Below are positions 18,198-25,990 of a DNA stretch of 64,000 nt, piece by piece (the first letter of the stretch is position 1; the number at the start of each line of letters is the position of its first letter). Origin of the DNA: Marinobacter sp. SS5-14b (GTDB lineage: Bacteria > Pseudomonadota > Gammaproteobacteria > Pseudomonadales > Oleiphilaceae); the NCBI RefSeq assembly GCF_030541005.1, contig NZ_JASSVM010000002.1:372001-436000 (forward strand). The letters are read 5' to 3'. A program made the position numbers and the translations under genes. Under the pieces are notes generated by a model that worked only from the letters and a program-made list of their open reading frames with translations, did not search any database and had not been told where the DNA came from.

Positions 18198-18863
18198 ATG
18201 GACATACAGCTGGCTGTGACCACCCGCAAATCCGTGCGGGACTTCCTCGATACCCCGGTCCCGGAGCAGGTACTGCGGAACGTGCTTGAAACCGCCATCC
18301 GAGCGCCCTCCGGTGGCAACCTGCAACCCTGGCACCTGCACGTCGTCACCGGCGATGCCCTGGCCCGGCTGAAAACCCTGATGCGGGAGAAAGTGAGCAA
18401 AGGCTTCAACGAAGTGCCGGAATACGAAATCTACCCGCCAAAGTTGCAGTCACCCTACCGTGACCGCCGCTTCGAAATCGGCGAACTCATGTACCGCCAG
18501 CTCGACATCCCCAGGGAGGACAAAGCCGCCCGCTTCGAATGGTTCAAACGCAACTTCGAATTCTTCGGCGCCCCGGTCGGCCTGTTCTGCACCGTCGACG
18601 ACAACATGGGCCCGCCTCAGTGGTCGGACCTGGGCATGATCCTGCAAACCATCATGCTGTTGCTGCGCGCCGAAGGCCTCGACAGCTGCGCCCAGGAATC
18701 CTGGTCGGTGTACCCGAAAACCATCAGCGAATTCCTGGGCCTGCCCGAACACCGAAAAGTCTTCGCCGGCATGGCCATCGGCTACGCCAACCCGGACAGC
18801 CCGGTGAACCAGATCACCAGCCCAAGGGCGCCGCTGGAAGAAGTCGTCGAGTTCGTTAACTGA
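18198..18863 (+). CDS. Nitroreductase family protein
   Basis: A 221-residue FMN-dependent nitroreductase-fold protein that would reduce nitro or quinone compounds with NAD(P)H. Family blocks are TTRKSVRDFLDTPVPEQVL, APSGGNLQPWHLHVVTG for FMN phosphate binding, and AEGLDSCAQESWSVYP with VFAGMAIGYANP near the end. The MDIQLAV start has GGAGA about 6 bases upstream; upstream in-frame ATG at 18120 is rejected. It converges with nirD, with a 19-bp gap. Its physiological substrate cannot be told. Confidence 0.9.
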   Translation: MDIQLAVTTRKSVRDFLDTPVPEQVLRNVLETAIRAPSGGNLQPWHLHVVTGDALARLKTLMREKVSKGFNEVPEYEIYPPKLQSPYRDRRFEIGELMYRQLDIPREDKAARFEWFKRNFEFFGAPVGLFCTVDDNMGPPQWSDLGMILQTIMLLLRAEGLDSCAQESWSVYPKTISEFLGLPEHRKVFAGMAIGYANPDSPVNQITSPRAPLEEVVEFVN

Positions 18864-18882
18864 CGTAAGCGGCTCTCCGACC

Positions 18883-19251
18883 TCAGGCGGCCACCGACGC
18901 CGCCTGAGCCAACGGCACCTCCAGACGGATCTGATCACCGTCCAGCAACACCGGGTACACTTTCACCCGGGCACTGTCATCTTCCAGACAGACACCGGTG
19001 CGCAAGCTGAAATGCTGCTTGTACAACGGCGATGCCACTACCGGCTCACCGTTGATATCCCCGGTAATCCCCCGGGCCAGCACGTTCGAGCCACTGAAAG
19101 GATCGGTGTGGCTGATAGCAAAAAGCGCCGGCAACCGACGGGGCAGGTAGAACACCGCCACCGGTCCGTCCTCCGTCCACACCGCAATGCCGGAGTCAGC
19201 CACCAGATCGTCCACCGTACAAACCGCTTCCCAACAAGTCCGAGCTTTCAT
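18883..19251 (-). CDS. nirD: Nitrite reductase (NADH) small subunit NirD
   Basis: A 122-residue NirD, the Rieske-fold partner of NirB. The sequence aligns over its length with the family (WEAVCTVDDLVADSGIAVW, VAVFYLPRR...LFAISHTDPFSGSNVLARGITGD, ASPLYKQHFSL, VKVYPV). As usual for NirD, the Rieske cysteine-histidine iron ligands are not conserved. GGGAGA 6 bases before the ATG supports this start over one 7 residues earlier. It is the last gene of the flavoprotein-nirB-nirD operon, but it is separated from nirB by 170 bp that contain a large stem-loop repeat. Confidence 0.94.
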   Translation of the reverse strand: MKARTCWEAVCTVDDLVADSGIAVWTEDGPVAVFYLPRRLPALFAISHTDPFSGSNVLARGITGDINGEPVVASPLYKQHFSLRTGVCLEDDSARVKVYPVLLDGDQIRLEVPLAQAASVAA

Positions 19252-19311
19252 AAACAGTCTCCCAAGTCTCAATTTAAGTCAGTTGCCTATCCCACTCATG
19301 TTTGTGAGCGT

Positions 19312-19396
19312 GGGGGTTGGATTCATTTTCTGGCAGGAAAAAAGATGTCTGAGCGAAGCGAGTTGTTTTTTCAAGAAGAAAATGAATCCGGCCCCC
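19312..19396. repeat. Long stem-loop repeat, family 1, copy C (between nirB and nirD)
   Basis: Arms 19312-19330 and 19378-19396 pair over 19 positions, with two T-G contacts as the only deviations. The 47-base loop holds AAAAAAGATGTCTGAGCG then AAGCGAGTTGTTTTTT, the same core as copies A and B. The element sits inside the nirB-nirD spacer. In the operon mRNA (minus strand) the core is present as its complement. Confidence 0.85.
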
Positions 19397-19421
19397 GCGC
19401 TCCGCCCCCAGAACCATAAGG

Positions 19422-21929
19422 TTACGCAGACTCCAAAACAGGCCGACGCTGCCCCCGCTCCGAAGTCCACTGCTGTACCGGGTCTGTCTGCTCCGGCGCA
19501 TTCACAAACTCCCGGAACCGCTTGCGCTTCTCAGGATCCTCAACGGCGGTTTTCCACTCACACTGATAAGTACCCACCAGATCCGCCATGTGCTGCTCCA
19601 GCTCCTCACCAATACCGAGGCTGTCCTCCAGCACCACCTGCTTCAGATACTCCAGGCCGCCCTCCAGATTCTCCATCCAGACCGACGTCCGCTGCAGCCG
19701 GTCCGCCGTGCGCACGTAGAACATCACCACCCGGTCAATGGTCCGGATCAGCTCCTCATCCGACAGATCGGTCGCGAACAGATCCGCATGGCGAGGCCGC
19801 ATCCCGCCATTGCCGCACACGTACAGATTCCAGCCCTTCTCCGTGGCTATCACCCCGAAGTCCTTGCTCTGGGCCTCCGCACACTCCCGGGTGCAGCCAG
19901 ACACCGCCATCTTCACCTTGTGAGGTGCCCGCAGGCCCTTGTAGCGATCCTCAAGGGTGATCGCCATGCCCACGCTGTCCTGCACGCCGTAGCGGCACCA
20001 GGTGCTGCCCACGCAGGACTTCACCGTGCGCAGCGACTTGCCGTAGGCGTGACCAGTCTCAAACCCGGCAGCGATGAGCTTTTCCCAGATTTCGGGCAGT
20101 TGGCTCAGAGTGGCGCCGAACAGATCGACCCGCTGGCCACCGGTGATCTTGGTGTACAGGTCGTACTCCTTGGCCACTTCGCCCAGCACGATCAGCTTGT
20201 CCGGCGTGATCTCACCGCCGGGAATGCGCGGCACAATCGAGTAAGTGCCGTTCTTCTGCATGTTGGCCATGAAGGTGTCGTTGGTGTCTTGCAGGGGCAC
20301 ATGATCCGTGGCCAGGATGTGCTCATTCCAACAGGTGGCCAAGATCGAACCGACGGTAGGCTTGCAGATGTCGCAGCCGTCGCCCTGGCCGTGTTGTTCG
20401 AGCAGGCCCCGGAAGGTGCGAATACCGTTCACTTTTACCAGGTGGAAAAGCTCCTGGCGGGTGTAAGAGAAGTGCTCACACAGATCGGTGCACACTTCCA
20501 CGCCACGCTTTTCCAGCTCACTGTCCACCACTTTTTTGAGCAGTGCCGTACAGCCGCCGCAGCCGGTGCTGGCCTTGGTTTCGGCTTTTACGCCACCGAG
20601 ATCGGAACAGCCGGCATCAATCGCGCAGCAGATATCGCCCTTGGTGACGTTGTGGCAGGAACAGATAGACGCGGTATCTGGCAGGGCATCGGCGCCCAGA
20701 GCCGGTGCGCCACCCTCGCTCTCCGGCAGAATCAGCGCCTCCGGATTCTTCGGCAGCTCAATGCCATTGAGGGCGTATTGCAGCAGGGTATCGTAGTGGC
20801 TGTTGTCGCCGACCAGAATGGCCCCCAGCAGGGTTTTGCCGTCCTGGCTGACGACCATGCGCCGGTAATGGCCGATCTGCTCATCGTGAAAGCGGATATT
20901 GCGGGCGCCGGGAGTCTTGGCGTGGGCGTCGCCAATGGAGCCTACATCTACTCCGAGTAACTTAAGCTTGGTGCTCATGTCGGCACCGGTAAAGGCTGCG
21001 CTGGTGTCGTTGTTCAGCGCCGCCGACAGCGTGCGGGCCATGGTGTAGCCCGGCGCCACCAAACCGAAGACAAAGTTGTTCCAGAGCGCGCACTCACCAA
21101 TGGCATGAATGTGCGGATCAGACGTGGTGCACTGGTTGTTGATCACAATCCCGCCGCGTTCGCCCACTTCAAGTCCGCAGGCCCGGGCCAGGGTGTCCTG
21201 GGGGCGGATGCCGGCGGAGAACACAATCAGATCGGTCTCCAGGAAACTCTCGTCGGAGAACTTCATCCGTAACCGGGCGTTTTCGCCTGGGGCAATGGCC
21301 GTGGTGGCCTTCTCGGTGTGCACCTGCACGCCCAGGTCTTCAATTTTCTGACGTAACAGCGCGCCGCCCTGGTCGTCCAGCTGCACCGGCATCAGGCGCG
21401 GGGCGAATTCCACCACACTGGCCTGCAGGCCCAGACTCTTCAGTGCGTTGGCGGCTTCCAGCCCGAGCAGGCCGCCACCGACCACCACGCCGGTTTTGGC
21501 GCCTTTGGCGCTGGCCTGAATGGCGTCCAGGTCGTCCAGGGTGCGGTAGACAAAACAGCCGCTCTGATCATTGCCGGCAATGGGCGGTACAAAGGGATAG
21601 GAGCCGGTGGCCAGCACCAGCTGATCGTAGGGGTAGGCGCCTTTTGGTGTGGTGACGACCCGATTGTCCCGGTCGATAGCCGTGACAGGTTCGTTCAAAT
21701 GCAGGTCAATGCCCTGCTCCGCATACCAGTCCGCGGTGCCCATGGCGAGATCTGCGTGGCTGGAGCCGCTGAAATACTCCGACAGGTGCACCCGGTCGTA
21801 GGCGAGCTGCTTTTCTTCACCGAACACAATCACCTGGTAGGCCTCGGCCGCCGGGGACTGGCTGAACTGTTCCAGGAAGTGATGGCCAACCATGCCGTTG
21901 CCGATCACGATCAGGGTTTGTTTACTCAT
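19422..21929 (-). CDS. nirB: Nitrite reductase (NADH) large subunit NirB
   Basis: An 835-residue cytoplasmic assimilatory NADH-nitrite reductase large subunit, reducing nitrite to ammonium. Domains in order are FAD (VIGNGMVGHHFLE), NAD (GVVVGGGLLGLEAANAL), a BFD-type [2Fe-2S] domain (CSCHNVTKG...TGCGGC near residue 430), then nitrite/sulfite reductase half-domains. The siroheme-[4Fe-4S] cysteines are in SCVGSTWCRYG and SGCTRECAEAQ. The MSKQTLIV start has GAGAGGAA upstream and is preferred to one 15 residues earlier. It lies 26 bp after the flavoprotein gene and is co-transcribed with it. Confidence 0.96.
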   Translation of the reverse strand: MSKQTLIVIGNGMVGHHFLEQFSQSPAAEAYQVIVFGEEKQLAYDRVHLSEYFSGSSHADLAMGTADWYAEQGIDLHLNEPVTAIDRDNRVVTTPKGAYPYDQLVLATGSYPFVPPIAGNDQSGCFVYRTLDDLDAIQASAKGAKTGVVVGGGLLGLEAANALKSLGLQASVVEFAPRLMPVQLDDQGGALLRQKIEDLGVQVHTEKATTAIAPGENARLRMKFSDESFLETDLIVFSAGIRPQDTLARACGLEVGERGGIVINNQCTTSDPHIHAIGECALWNNFVFGLVAPGYTMARTLSAALNNDTSAAFTGADMSTKLKLLGVDVGSIGDAHAKTPGARNIRFHDEQIGHYRRMVVSQDGKTLLGAILVGDNSHYDTLLQYALNGIELPKNPEALILPESEGGAPALGADALPDTASICSCHNVTKGDICCAIDAGCSDLGGVKAETKASTGCGGCTALLKKVVDSELEKRGVEVCTDLCEHFSYTRQELFHLVKVNGIRTFRGLLEQHGQGDGCDICKPTVGSILATCWNEHILATDHVPLQDTNDTFMANMQKNGTYSIVPRIPGGEITPDKLIVLGEVAKEYDLYTKITGGQRVDLFGATLSQLPEIWEKLIAAGFETGHAYGKSLRTVKSCVGSTWCRYGVQDSVGMAITLEDRYKGLRAPHKVKMAVSGCTRECAEAQSKDFGVIATEKGWNLYVCGNGGMRPRHADLFATDLSDEELIRTIDRVVMFYVRTADRLQRTSVWMENLEGGLEYLKQVVLEDSLGIGEELEQHMADLVGTYQCEWKTAVEDPEKRKRFREFVNAPEQTDPVQQWTSERGQRRPVLESA

Positions 21930-21955
21930 GGTGTATTCCTCTCTCATGGCAGCGC

Positions 21956-23185
21956 TCAGGCTGATGCTTCGCAATAGGGTTGGCCAAAGGCGATGGTGTC
22001 CCGGTACCCGGAGATGTCCTGGCCAGAATCAATCAAATCCGCATACCAGTGACCGTTGGCGGTGTCGCCCATAAACACGGCGCCCACCAGCTGGCCTTGC
22101 TCGATCAACAGTCGGCCATAACGGTGTTCGGGTCGGTCATGCCATTGAATATCTTCGGTGGCAGGTCCTGACTGCACGCGGCCGCAGGAAAAAATCGGAA
22201 TGCCACTGATCTTCAAGCGAGTGGCAATGGCGCCGGGTGAGAATTCTGTGGCCTCGGATGGCTGGCAAAGATGCTGCGCGAGCACTTGAGCCTGCTGAAA
22301 CCCGGGTTCCACCAGTCCAAATGTGTGCGAGCCGAACTGGCAGCATTCACCGAGCGCATAAACGGCTGGGTGGGACGTGCGCATCCGGCCGTCGACACAA
22401 ATGCCTTTGTCGCACTGCAGTCCGGCATCCAGTGCCAGGTCAATGTTGGGCGTTATCCCGGTGGCGATGACCACCAGGTCGGTGGACAGCACGGTGTCAT
22501 CCTGCAGTTGAATGGCGGTCACCCGGTCCTTGCCCAACAGCGCAGCAGGCGACTGCCCGGTCAGGATATTGAGGCCCCGCTGTGCCAGCAGCCCCTTGAG
22601 CAATTCGCCAGCGGTCTTATCCAGTTGGCGATTTAGCAGGTAATCGCTGCGGTGCAACACCGTGACTGCCATGCCCCGGGCCCGGAGACCTTCGGCGGCT
22701 TCCAGTCCCAGAAAACCACCGCCGATGACGACGGCGCGCTTATGCAGGCTCGCTGTCTTGATCAAAGCCCGGGTGTCAGCAAGATCGCGGAAGCTCGAGA
22801 CGCCTTCAAGATCTTCGCCGCGAATGCCCAGGCTGGACGGTCGTGATCCGGTGGCAAGCACCAGTTTGCTGTACGGCTGCACTCGGCCAGCGGCGGTAAT
22901 CACTGTGCCCTGATCAGTACTGATACCGGTGACCGGTTCGTGGTTGAACACGGTGACCTTGTGCCGGGCAAACCAGGACCGGGGCTTGAGCGCCAGATCA
23001 GCTTCGGGCATGTCGTTGGCGAGAAAGGCCGACAGCTGAATCCGGTTGTAGGCTGAAAAGGGCTCAGCATTGAACACCACAATTCCGTTGAAGGGATGGC
23101 CAAGGGCGACCAGTCGCTCAATCAGGCGTTGTGCCACCATGCCGTGGCCGCAGATCACCAGTGGGGCGTCTTGAGATGTGCGCAT
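21956..23185 (-). CDS. FAD/NAD-dependent oxidoreductase, NasC-like electron donor for nitrate reductase
   Basis: A 409-residue flavoprotein similar to the N-terminal half of NirB, without the BFD and siroheme domains. FAD motif ICGHGMVAQRLIERL is at the N-terminus, the NAD motif AVVIGGGFLGLEAAEGL near residue 145, and the second FAD block YALGECCQF near 275. In Klebsiella the equivalent NasC passes NADH electrons to the NasA nitrate reductase. The absence of any other NADH donor for NasA in the cluster supports that role. The MRTSQDAP start has GGGAGCAAGG upstream. It is the first gene of the operon and is preceded by an attenuator leader. Confidence 0.85.
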   Translation of the reverse strand: MRTSQDAPLVICGHGMVAQRLIERLVALGHPFNGIVVFNAEPFSAYNRIQLSAFLANDMPEADLALKPRSWFARHKVTVFNHEPVTGISTDQGTVITAAGRVQPYSKLVLATGSRPSSLGIRGEDLEGVSSFRDLADTRALIKTASLHKRAVVIGGGFLGLEAAEGLRARGMAVTVLHRSDYLLNRQLDKTAGELLKGLLAQRGLNILTGQSPAALLGKDRVTAIQLQDDTVLSTDLVVIATGITPNIDLALDAGLQCDKGICVDGRMRTSHPAVYALGECCQFGSHTFGLVEPGFQQAQVLAQHLCQPSEATEFSPGAIATRLKISGIPIFSCGRVQSGPATEDIQWHDRPEHRYGRLLIEQGQLVGAVFMGDTANGHWYADLIDSGQDISGYRDTIAFGQPYCEASA

Positions 23186-23211
23186 GGTCAACCTTGCTCC
23201 CGAGCCAAACG

Positions 23212-23258
23212 AAAAAAGCCGGAGCATCATGCCCTCGTGAGAGAACAGATGGTCCGGC
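23212..23258 (-). terminator. Leader (attenuator) terminator of the flavoprotein-nirBD operon
   Basis: On the minus strand GCCGGACCATC (23258-23248) pairs with GATGCTCCGGC (23228-23218) with one C-C mismatch, followed directly by TTTTTT (23217-23212). It lies between the sigma-54 promoter and the first start codon, so it must be bypassed for operon expression. Confidence 0.8.
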
Positions 23259-23269
23259 GCCAATGCCAA
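23254..23269 (-). promoter_or_regulatory. ANTAR-type antiterminator hairpin, flavoprotein-nirBD leader
   Basis: The minus-strand RNA forms UUGGC-AUUGGC-GCCGG, a 5-bp stem with the six-base loop AUUGGC having A1 and G4, as in ANTAR-protein targets. Its 3' arm overlaps the 5' arm of the leader terminator, so the two exclude each other. A further hairpin with an eight-base loop (23286-23310) lies upstream and may be the first stem of the usual pair. Confidence 0.65.
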
Positions 23270-23331
23270 CAACAATGATCTGATGGTCCGGCCTTTTCCT
23301 TGGCCGGGACAGTCGTCCTTGAATTTTACAA

Positions 23332-23347
23332 TGCGATCTCCGTGCCA
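23332..23347 (-). promoter_or_regulatory. Sigma-54 promoter of the flavoprotein-nirBD operon
   Basis: Minus-strand TGGCACGGAGATCGCA matches the sigma-54 consensus TGGCAC-N5-TTGCA, with GG and GC 10 bases apart. The predicted start of transcription near 23321 leaves a leader of about 135 bases that contains the attenuator. Confidence 0.75.
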
Positions 23348-23365
23348 GTTTGTTAAAAGCTACAT

Positions 23366-23378
23366 AATCAATAAGTTA
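23366..23378. promoter_or_regulatory. Possible IHF site upstream of the nirBD sigma-54 promoter
   Basis: AATCAATAAGTTA on the plus strand is an exact match to the IHF consensus WATCAANNNNTTR, 18 bp upstream of the sigma-54 element, where IHF often bends DNA for enhancer looping. A single short AT-rich match can arise by chance. Confidence 0.4.
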
Positions 23379-23580
23379 AGTATTTCCTCAATGTCAGTGC
23401 ATTTGCTTTTCCCCGAATTGTTGCCCTCCGATGGGGCGCTGTGCACGAAAGTGACGCCGAAAAGCCTGGCCTGTTAATTGCTCGGGTTATTCCAAAACCG
23501 GAACTCAAGGCCTCAGTACCCCGTTCGTTATTGAGCTGGGCGGCATTAAAAGCAGGCGTTGCATTAGCAGGAGCAGGACC

Positions 23581-24879
23581 ATGAATACCAAACCCCACCC
23601 CAGGCCGACTAAAGCCGCGACCGCAGCGGATTTTCTGATTGCCTCCCGGCAATGCGAAGTTCGCAACCTGGAGTATTTTTTGTTGATGGGGCGACTGGTG
23701 CAGAGTGTCGGGAACCTGGTGCACGGCCTGCAGTGGGAGCGGGGTGTTACCAACCTGTACGTTGGCTCCGGATGCGAACGGTTTGAGGCTGAACGGGCAG
23801 AGATCATCAAACAGACTGACCAGCTGGTGGCGGACTTTGGTGGCGCGCTGGCGGACGTTCAGGAAGAGCTGACCACTCACCCTGTCAGTAGCTCGTTATT
23901 GGGGCACATTGCCAGTGCTCTGCACTGTCTGGATCAGCTGCCTGAGCTGCGCGCCAGGGTGTCAGGCCAGAAGCTTACGGTGACCGAGGCGACAGACTGG
24001 TTCTGCGACACCATTCATCAACTGATCACAGTGGTGTTTGAGGCCGCAGACACGGTTGTGGAGCCGTCTATTGCGGGCCTGCTGGTTGCCATGGTGCATG
24101 TCATGAACGGCAAGGAATACTGCGGTCAGGAACGAGCGGCCGGCTCTGCCGGATTTTCCAGTCGTCGGTTTGACAGTGCACTATCACGGCGCATGGTGCA
24201 CCTGGTTGAGGCGCAGGAGCGGTGTTTTGAGGTGTTTGTTTCCTTCGCCAACGAGGAAAGTCTGGCACTCTGGTACAAGCTGCGCGCACACCCAAGAGAG
24301 CTGGACATCGAGCGCATGCGCCAGATGGGCGTCTCTGTTGGTCCCTACAAACAGCTGGATGAAGCGCTGGCGGACCGCTGGTTCACGCTGATGACCGAGC
24401 GGATGGACGAACTAAAAAAAATCGAAGACTCCGTGGAAAGTGCGTTTCATCACCGCTGCGCCGAGCGTTATGCCGAAGCCCGTCACTCACTGGCCCATCA
24501 GGAAACACTGCTGGCTTCCCTGGAGCAGCGCCCGGCCGGAGACACGCCGATGCTGGTGGTGTGCGACAGTGGTATGGAAACTCATCCAGTGGATGCCTGG
24601 GGCGGTGAAGGCGTCGGTCCGCAGTCTGGCCGCTCAATCTTTGATCTGGTGCAGGAACAGACGCGCCGGCTCCAGCAGATGTCAGAAGAGCTGCAGAGCG
24701 CCAAAGAGGCCCTGGAAGACCGCCGCACTCAGGAAAAAGCCGTCTTGTTGCTGATGCAGCATCGTGGCATCAGCAACGACGAAGCTCATCGGTTACTGCG
24801 GAAACTGGCCATGGACCAGGGCAAACGACTGCCCGACGCAGCCCGCGCCCTGATCGCCATGGCCGGCGTGCTTGGTTAA
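23581..24879 (+). CDS. nasR: Nitrate/nitrite-responsive antiterminator, NIT-ANTAR (NasR-like)
   Basis: A 432-residue cytoplasmic protein with an N-terminal NIT (nitrate/nitrite-sensing) helical domain (residues about 40-300; LVHGLQWERGVTNLYVGSG is the conserved block with Arg). The C-terminal ANTAR RNA-binding domain follows (about 370-430; LEDRRTQEKAVLLLMQHRGISNDEAHRLLRKLAM). Klebsiella NasR has this architecture and prevents termination in the nasF leader when nitrate is bound. Here the gene sits between two operons whose leaders carry terminators overlapped by A1/G4 hexaloop hairpins, so these are its likely targets. It is divergent from the nirBD operon. AGCAGGAGCAGGACC precedes the ATG. 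Confidence 0.9.
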   Translation: MNTKPHPRPTKAATAADFLIASRQCEVRNLEYFLLMGRLVQSVGNLVHGLQWERGVTNLYVGSGCERFEAERAEIIKQTDQLVADFGGALADVQEELTTHPVSSSLLGHIASALHCLDQLPELRARVSGQKLTVTEATDWFCDTIHQLITVVFEAADTVVEPSIAGLLVAMVHVMNGKEYCGQERAAGSAGFSSRRFDSALSRRMVHLVEAQERCFEVFVSFANEESLALWYKLRAHPRELDIERMRQMGVSVGPYKQLDEALADRWFTLMTERMDELKKIEDSVESAFHHRCAERYAEARHSLAHQETLLASLEQRPAGDTPMLVVCDSGMETHPVDAWGGEGVGPQSGRSIFDLVQEQTRRLQQMSEELQSAKEALEDRRTQEKAVLLLMQHRGISNDEAHRLLRKLAMDQGKRLPDAARALIAMAGVLG

Positions 24880-24905
24880 GACGGCCCCGTTAAGGTCGCT
24901 AAAAG

Positions 24906-24927
24906 CCGGGGCTGACGACAGCCCCGG
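24906..24927. terminator. Terminator hairpin between nasR and the nitrate ABC operon
   Basis: CCGGGGCTG (24906-24914) pairs perfectly with CAGCCCCGG (24919-24927). Read on the minus strand, the stem is followed by CTTTT, so it best terminates the nitrate ABC operon, which ends at 24932. It may also stop nasR transcripts. Confidence 0.7.
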
Positions 24928-24931
24928 AACT

Positions 24932-25798
24932 TCAAGCAGACGCCTGCGTCACTGCCTGCCCCTCGTTTTCTTGTGACGATGTCTTGTTGCTGCGCCGGGT
25001 ACTCAATGATTCCAGCTTGCGCTGCTTCTCATACAGAAACGACAACACCTCCTGCCGATAACGAACGTACTTTGCATCGTCTGCCAGCGCCACCCGATTC
25101 CGGGGCCGGGGCAGATCAATATACAGATCCTCGCCCACCGTCGCGGCCGGCCCGTTGGTCATCATAATAATGCGATCAGACAACAACACCGCCTCATCCA
25201 CATCGTGGGTAATCATGATCACCGTATTGTTCAGCTCCTGCTGAATCTCCATCAACGAATCCTGAAGATGCGCCCGGGTCAGCGCATCCAGCGCGCCGAA
25301 GGGTTCATCCATCAACAGTACACTCGGCTTCATCGCCAGCGCCCGGGCGATACCCACCCGCTGCGCCATCCCTCCGGAAATCTCCCCGGGCCGCTTACTG
25401 GCGGCATGGGCCATATTCACCAGTTCCAGATTATGCGTGATCCAGTCCCTGCGCTCCTGCCGGCTCATCGACTTGCGAAACACCTGACGCACCGCCAACT
25501 CGACGTTCTCATACACCGTCAGCCACGGCATCAGCGCATGGTTCTGAAACACCACCGCCCGCTCCGGCCCCGGCGAATTCACCTCATGCCCGTCCAGCAC
25601 ACAGCCACCCTTGGTGGCCTGCAGCAGCCCGGCAACAATATTCAGCACCGTCGACTTACCACAGCCCGAGTGCCCAATCAGAGAGACAAACTCGCCCTTC
25701 TGGATTTTAAGATCGACATTCTCCAGCGCAATAAACGGCCCTTTGGCCGTATCAAAGGCCATTTCGACGCCGGTTAATTCAAGATGTGATTTAGCCAT
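24932..25798 (-). CDS. Nitrate ABC transporter ATP-binding protein
   Basis: A 288-residue ABC ATPase of the NrtD/TauB/SsuB group, energising nitrate import. Walker A GHSGCGKST, signature ISGGMAQR and Walker B VLLMDEPFGALD are all intact, and ITHDVDEAVLLSDRI carries the switch histidine. The MAKSHLEL start has AGGGGA about 7 bases upstream; an earlier ATG at 25927 would run through the repeat and is rejected. It is the last gene of the operon (binding protein, permease, ATPase). It is separated from the permease gene by a 192-bp spacer holding a large stem-loop element. Confidence 0.92.
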   Translation of the reverse strand: MAKSHLELTGVEMAFDTAKGPFIALENVDLKIQKGEFVSLIGHSGCGKSTVLNIVAGLLQATKGGCVLDGHEVNSPGPERAVVFQNHALMPWLTVYENVELAVRQVFRKSMSRQERRDWITHNLELVNMAHAASKRPGEISGGMAQRVGIARALAMKPSVLLMDEPFGALDALTRAHLQDSLMEIQQELNNTVIMITHDVDEAVLLSDRIIMMTNGPAATVGEDLYIDLPRPRNRVALADDAKYVRYRQEVLSFLYEKQRKLESLSTRRSNKTSSQENEGQAVTQASA

Positions 25799-25826
25799 AA
25801 CAGAATCCCCTAAACAGGTCAGACGA

Positions 25827-25934
25827 GCACCGGGTGGGCATTGCCTCCCGGGACCCTCAAAAACATGGATGTTTTTGCGGAGCGTACAGGGATGTACTCG
25901 CCGCGCGTCCCGGGAGGCAATGCCCACCCGGTGC
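25827..25934. repeat. Long double-hairpin repeat, family 2, copy D
   Basis: A perfect 27-bp inverted repeat (25827-25853 with 25908-25934) encloses a 54-base loop. On the plus strand the loop holds two smaller hairpins: CAAAAACA-TGGA-TGTTTTTG (25858-25877) and GTACA-GGGA-TGTAC (25884-25897). The second is flanked by GCGG and CCGC. A related element is at 47361. It lies in the spacer between permease and ATPase genes of the minus-strand operon. Confidence 0.85.
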
Positions 25935-25990
25935 GGTATGCTCCGCCGTCGAAGAATTTAAGGCCGCCCCGTGCAGGTGATCGAAGTGGG

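Noticed and set aside
19590..20960. 456-residue plus-strand open frame inside nirB
   Set aside because: Antisense to conserved NirB motifs, rich in H, Q and A as typical of reverse-strand frames in GC-rich genes, and without domain features.
23400..23580. Sigma-54 promoter for the NIT-ANTAR gene itself
   Set aside because: No sequence upstream of 23581 keeps the GG-N10-GC spacing, so autoregulation by the same signals is not supported.
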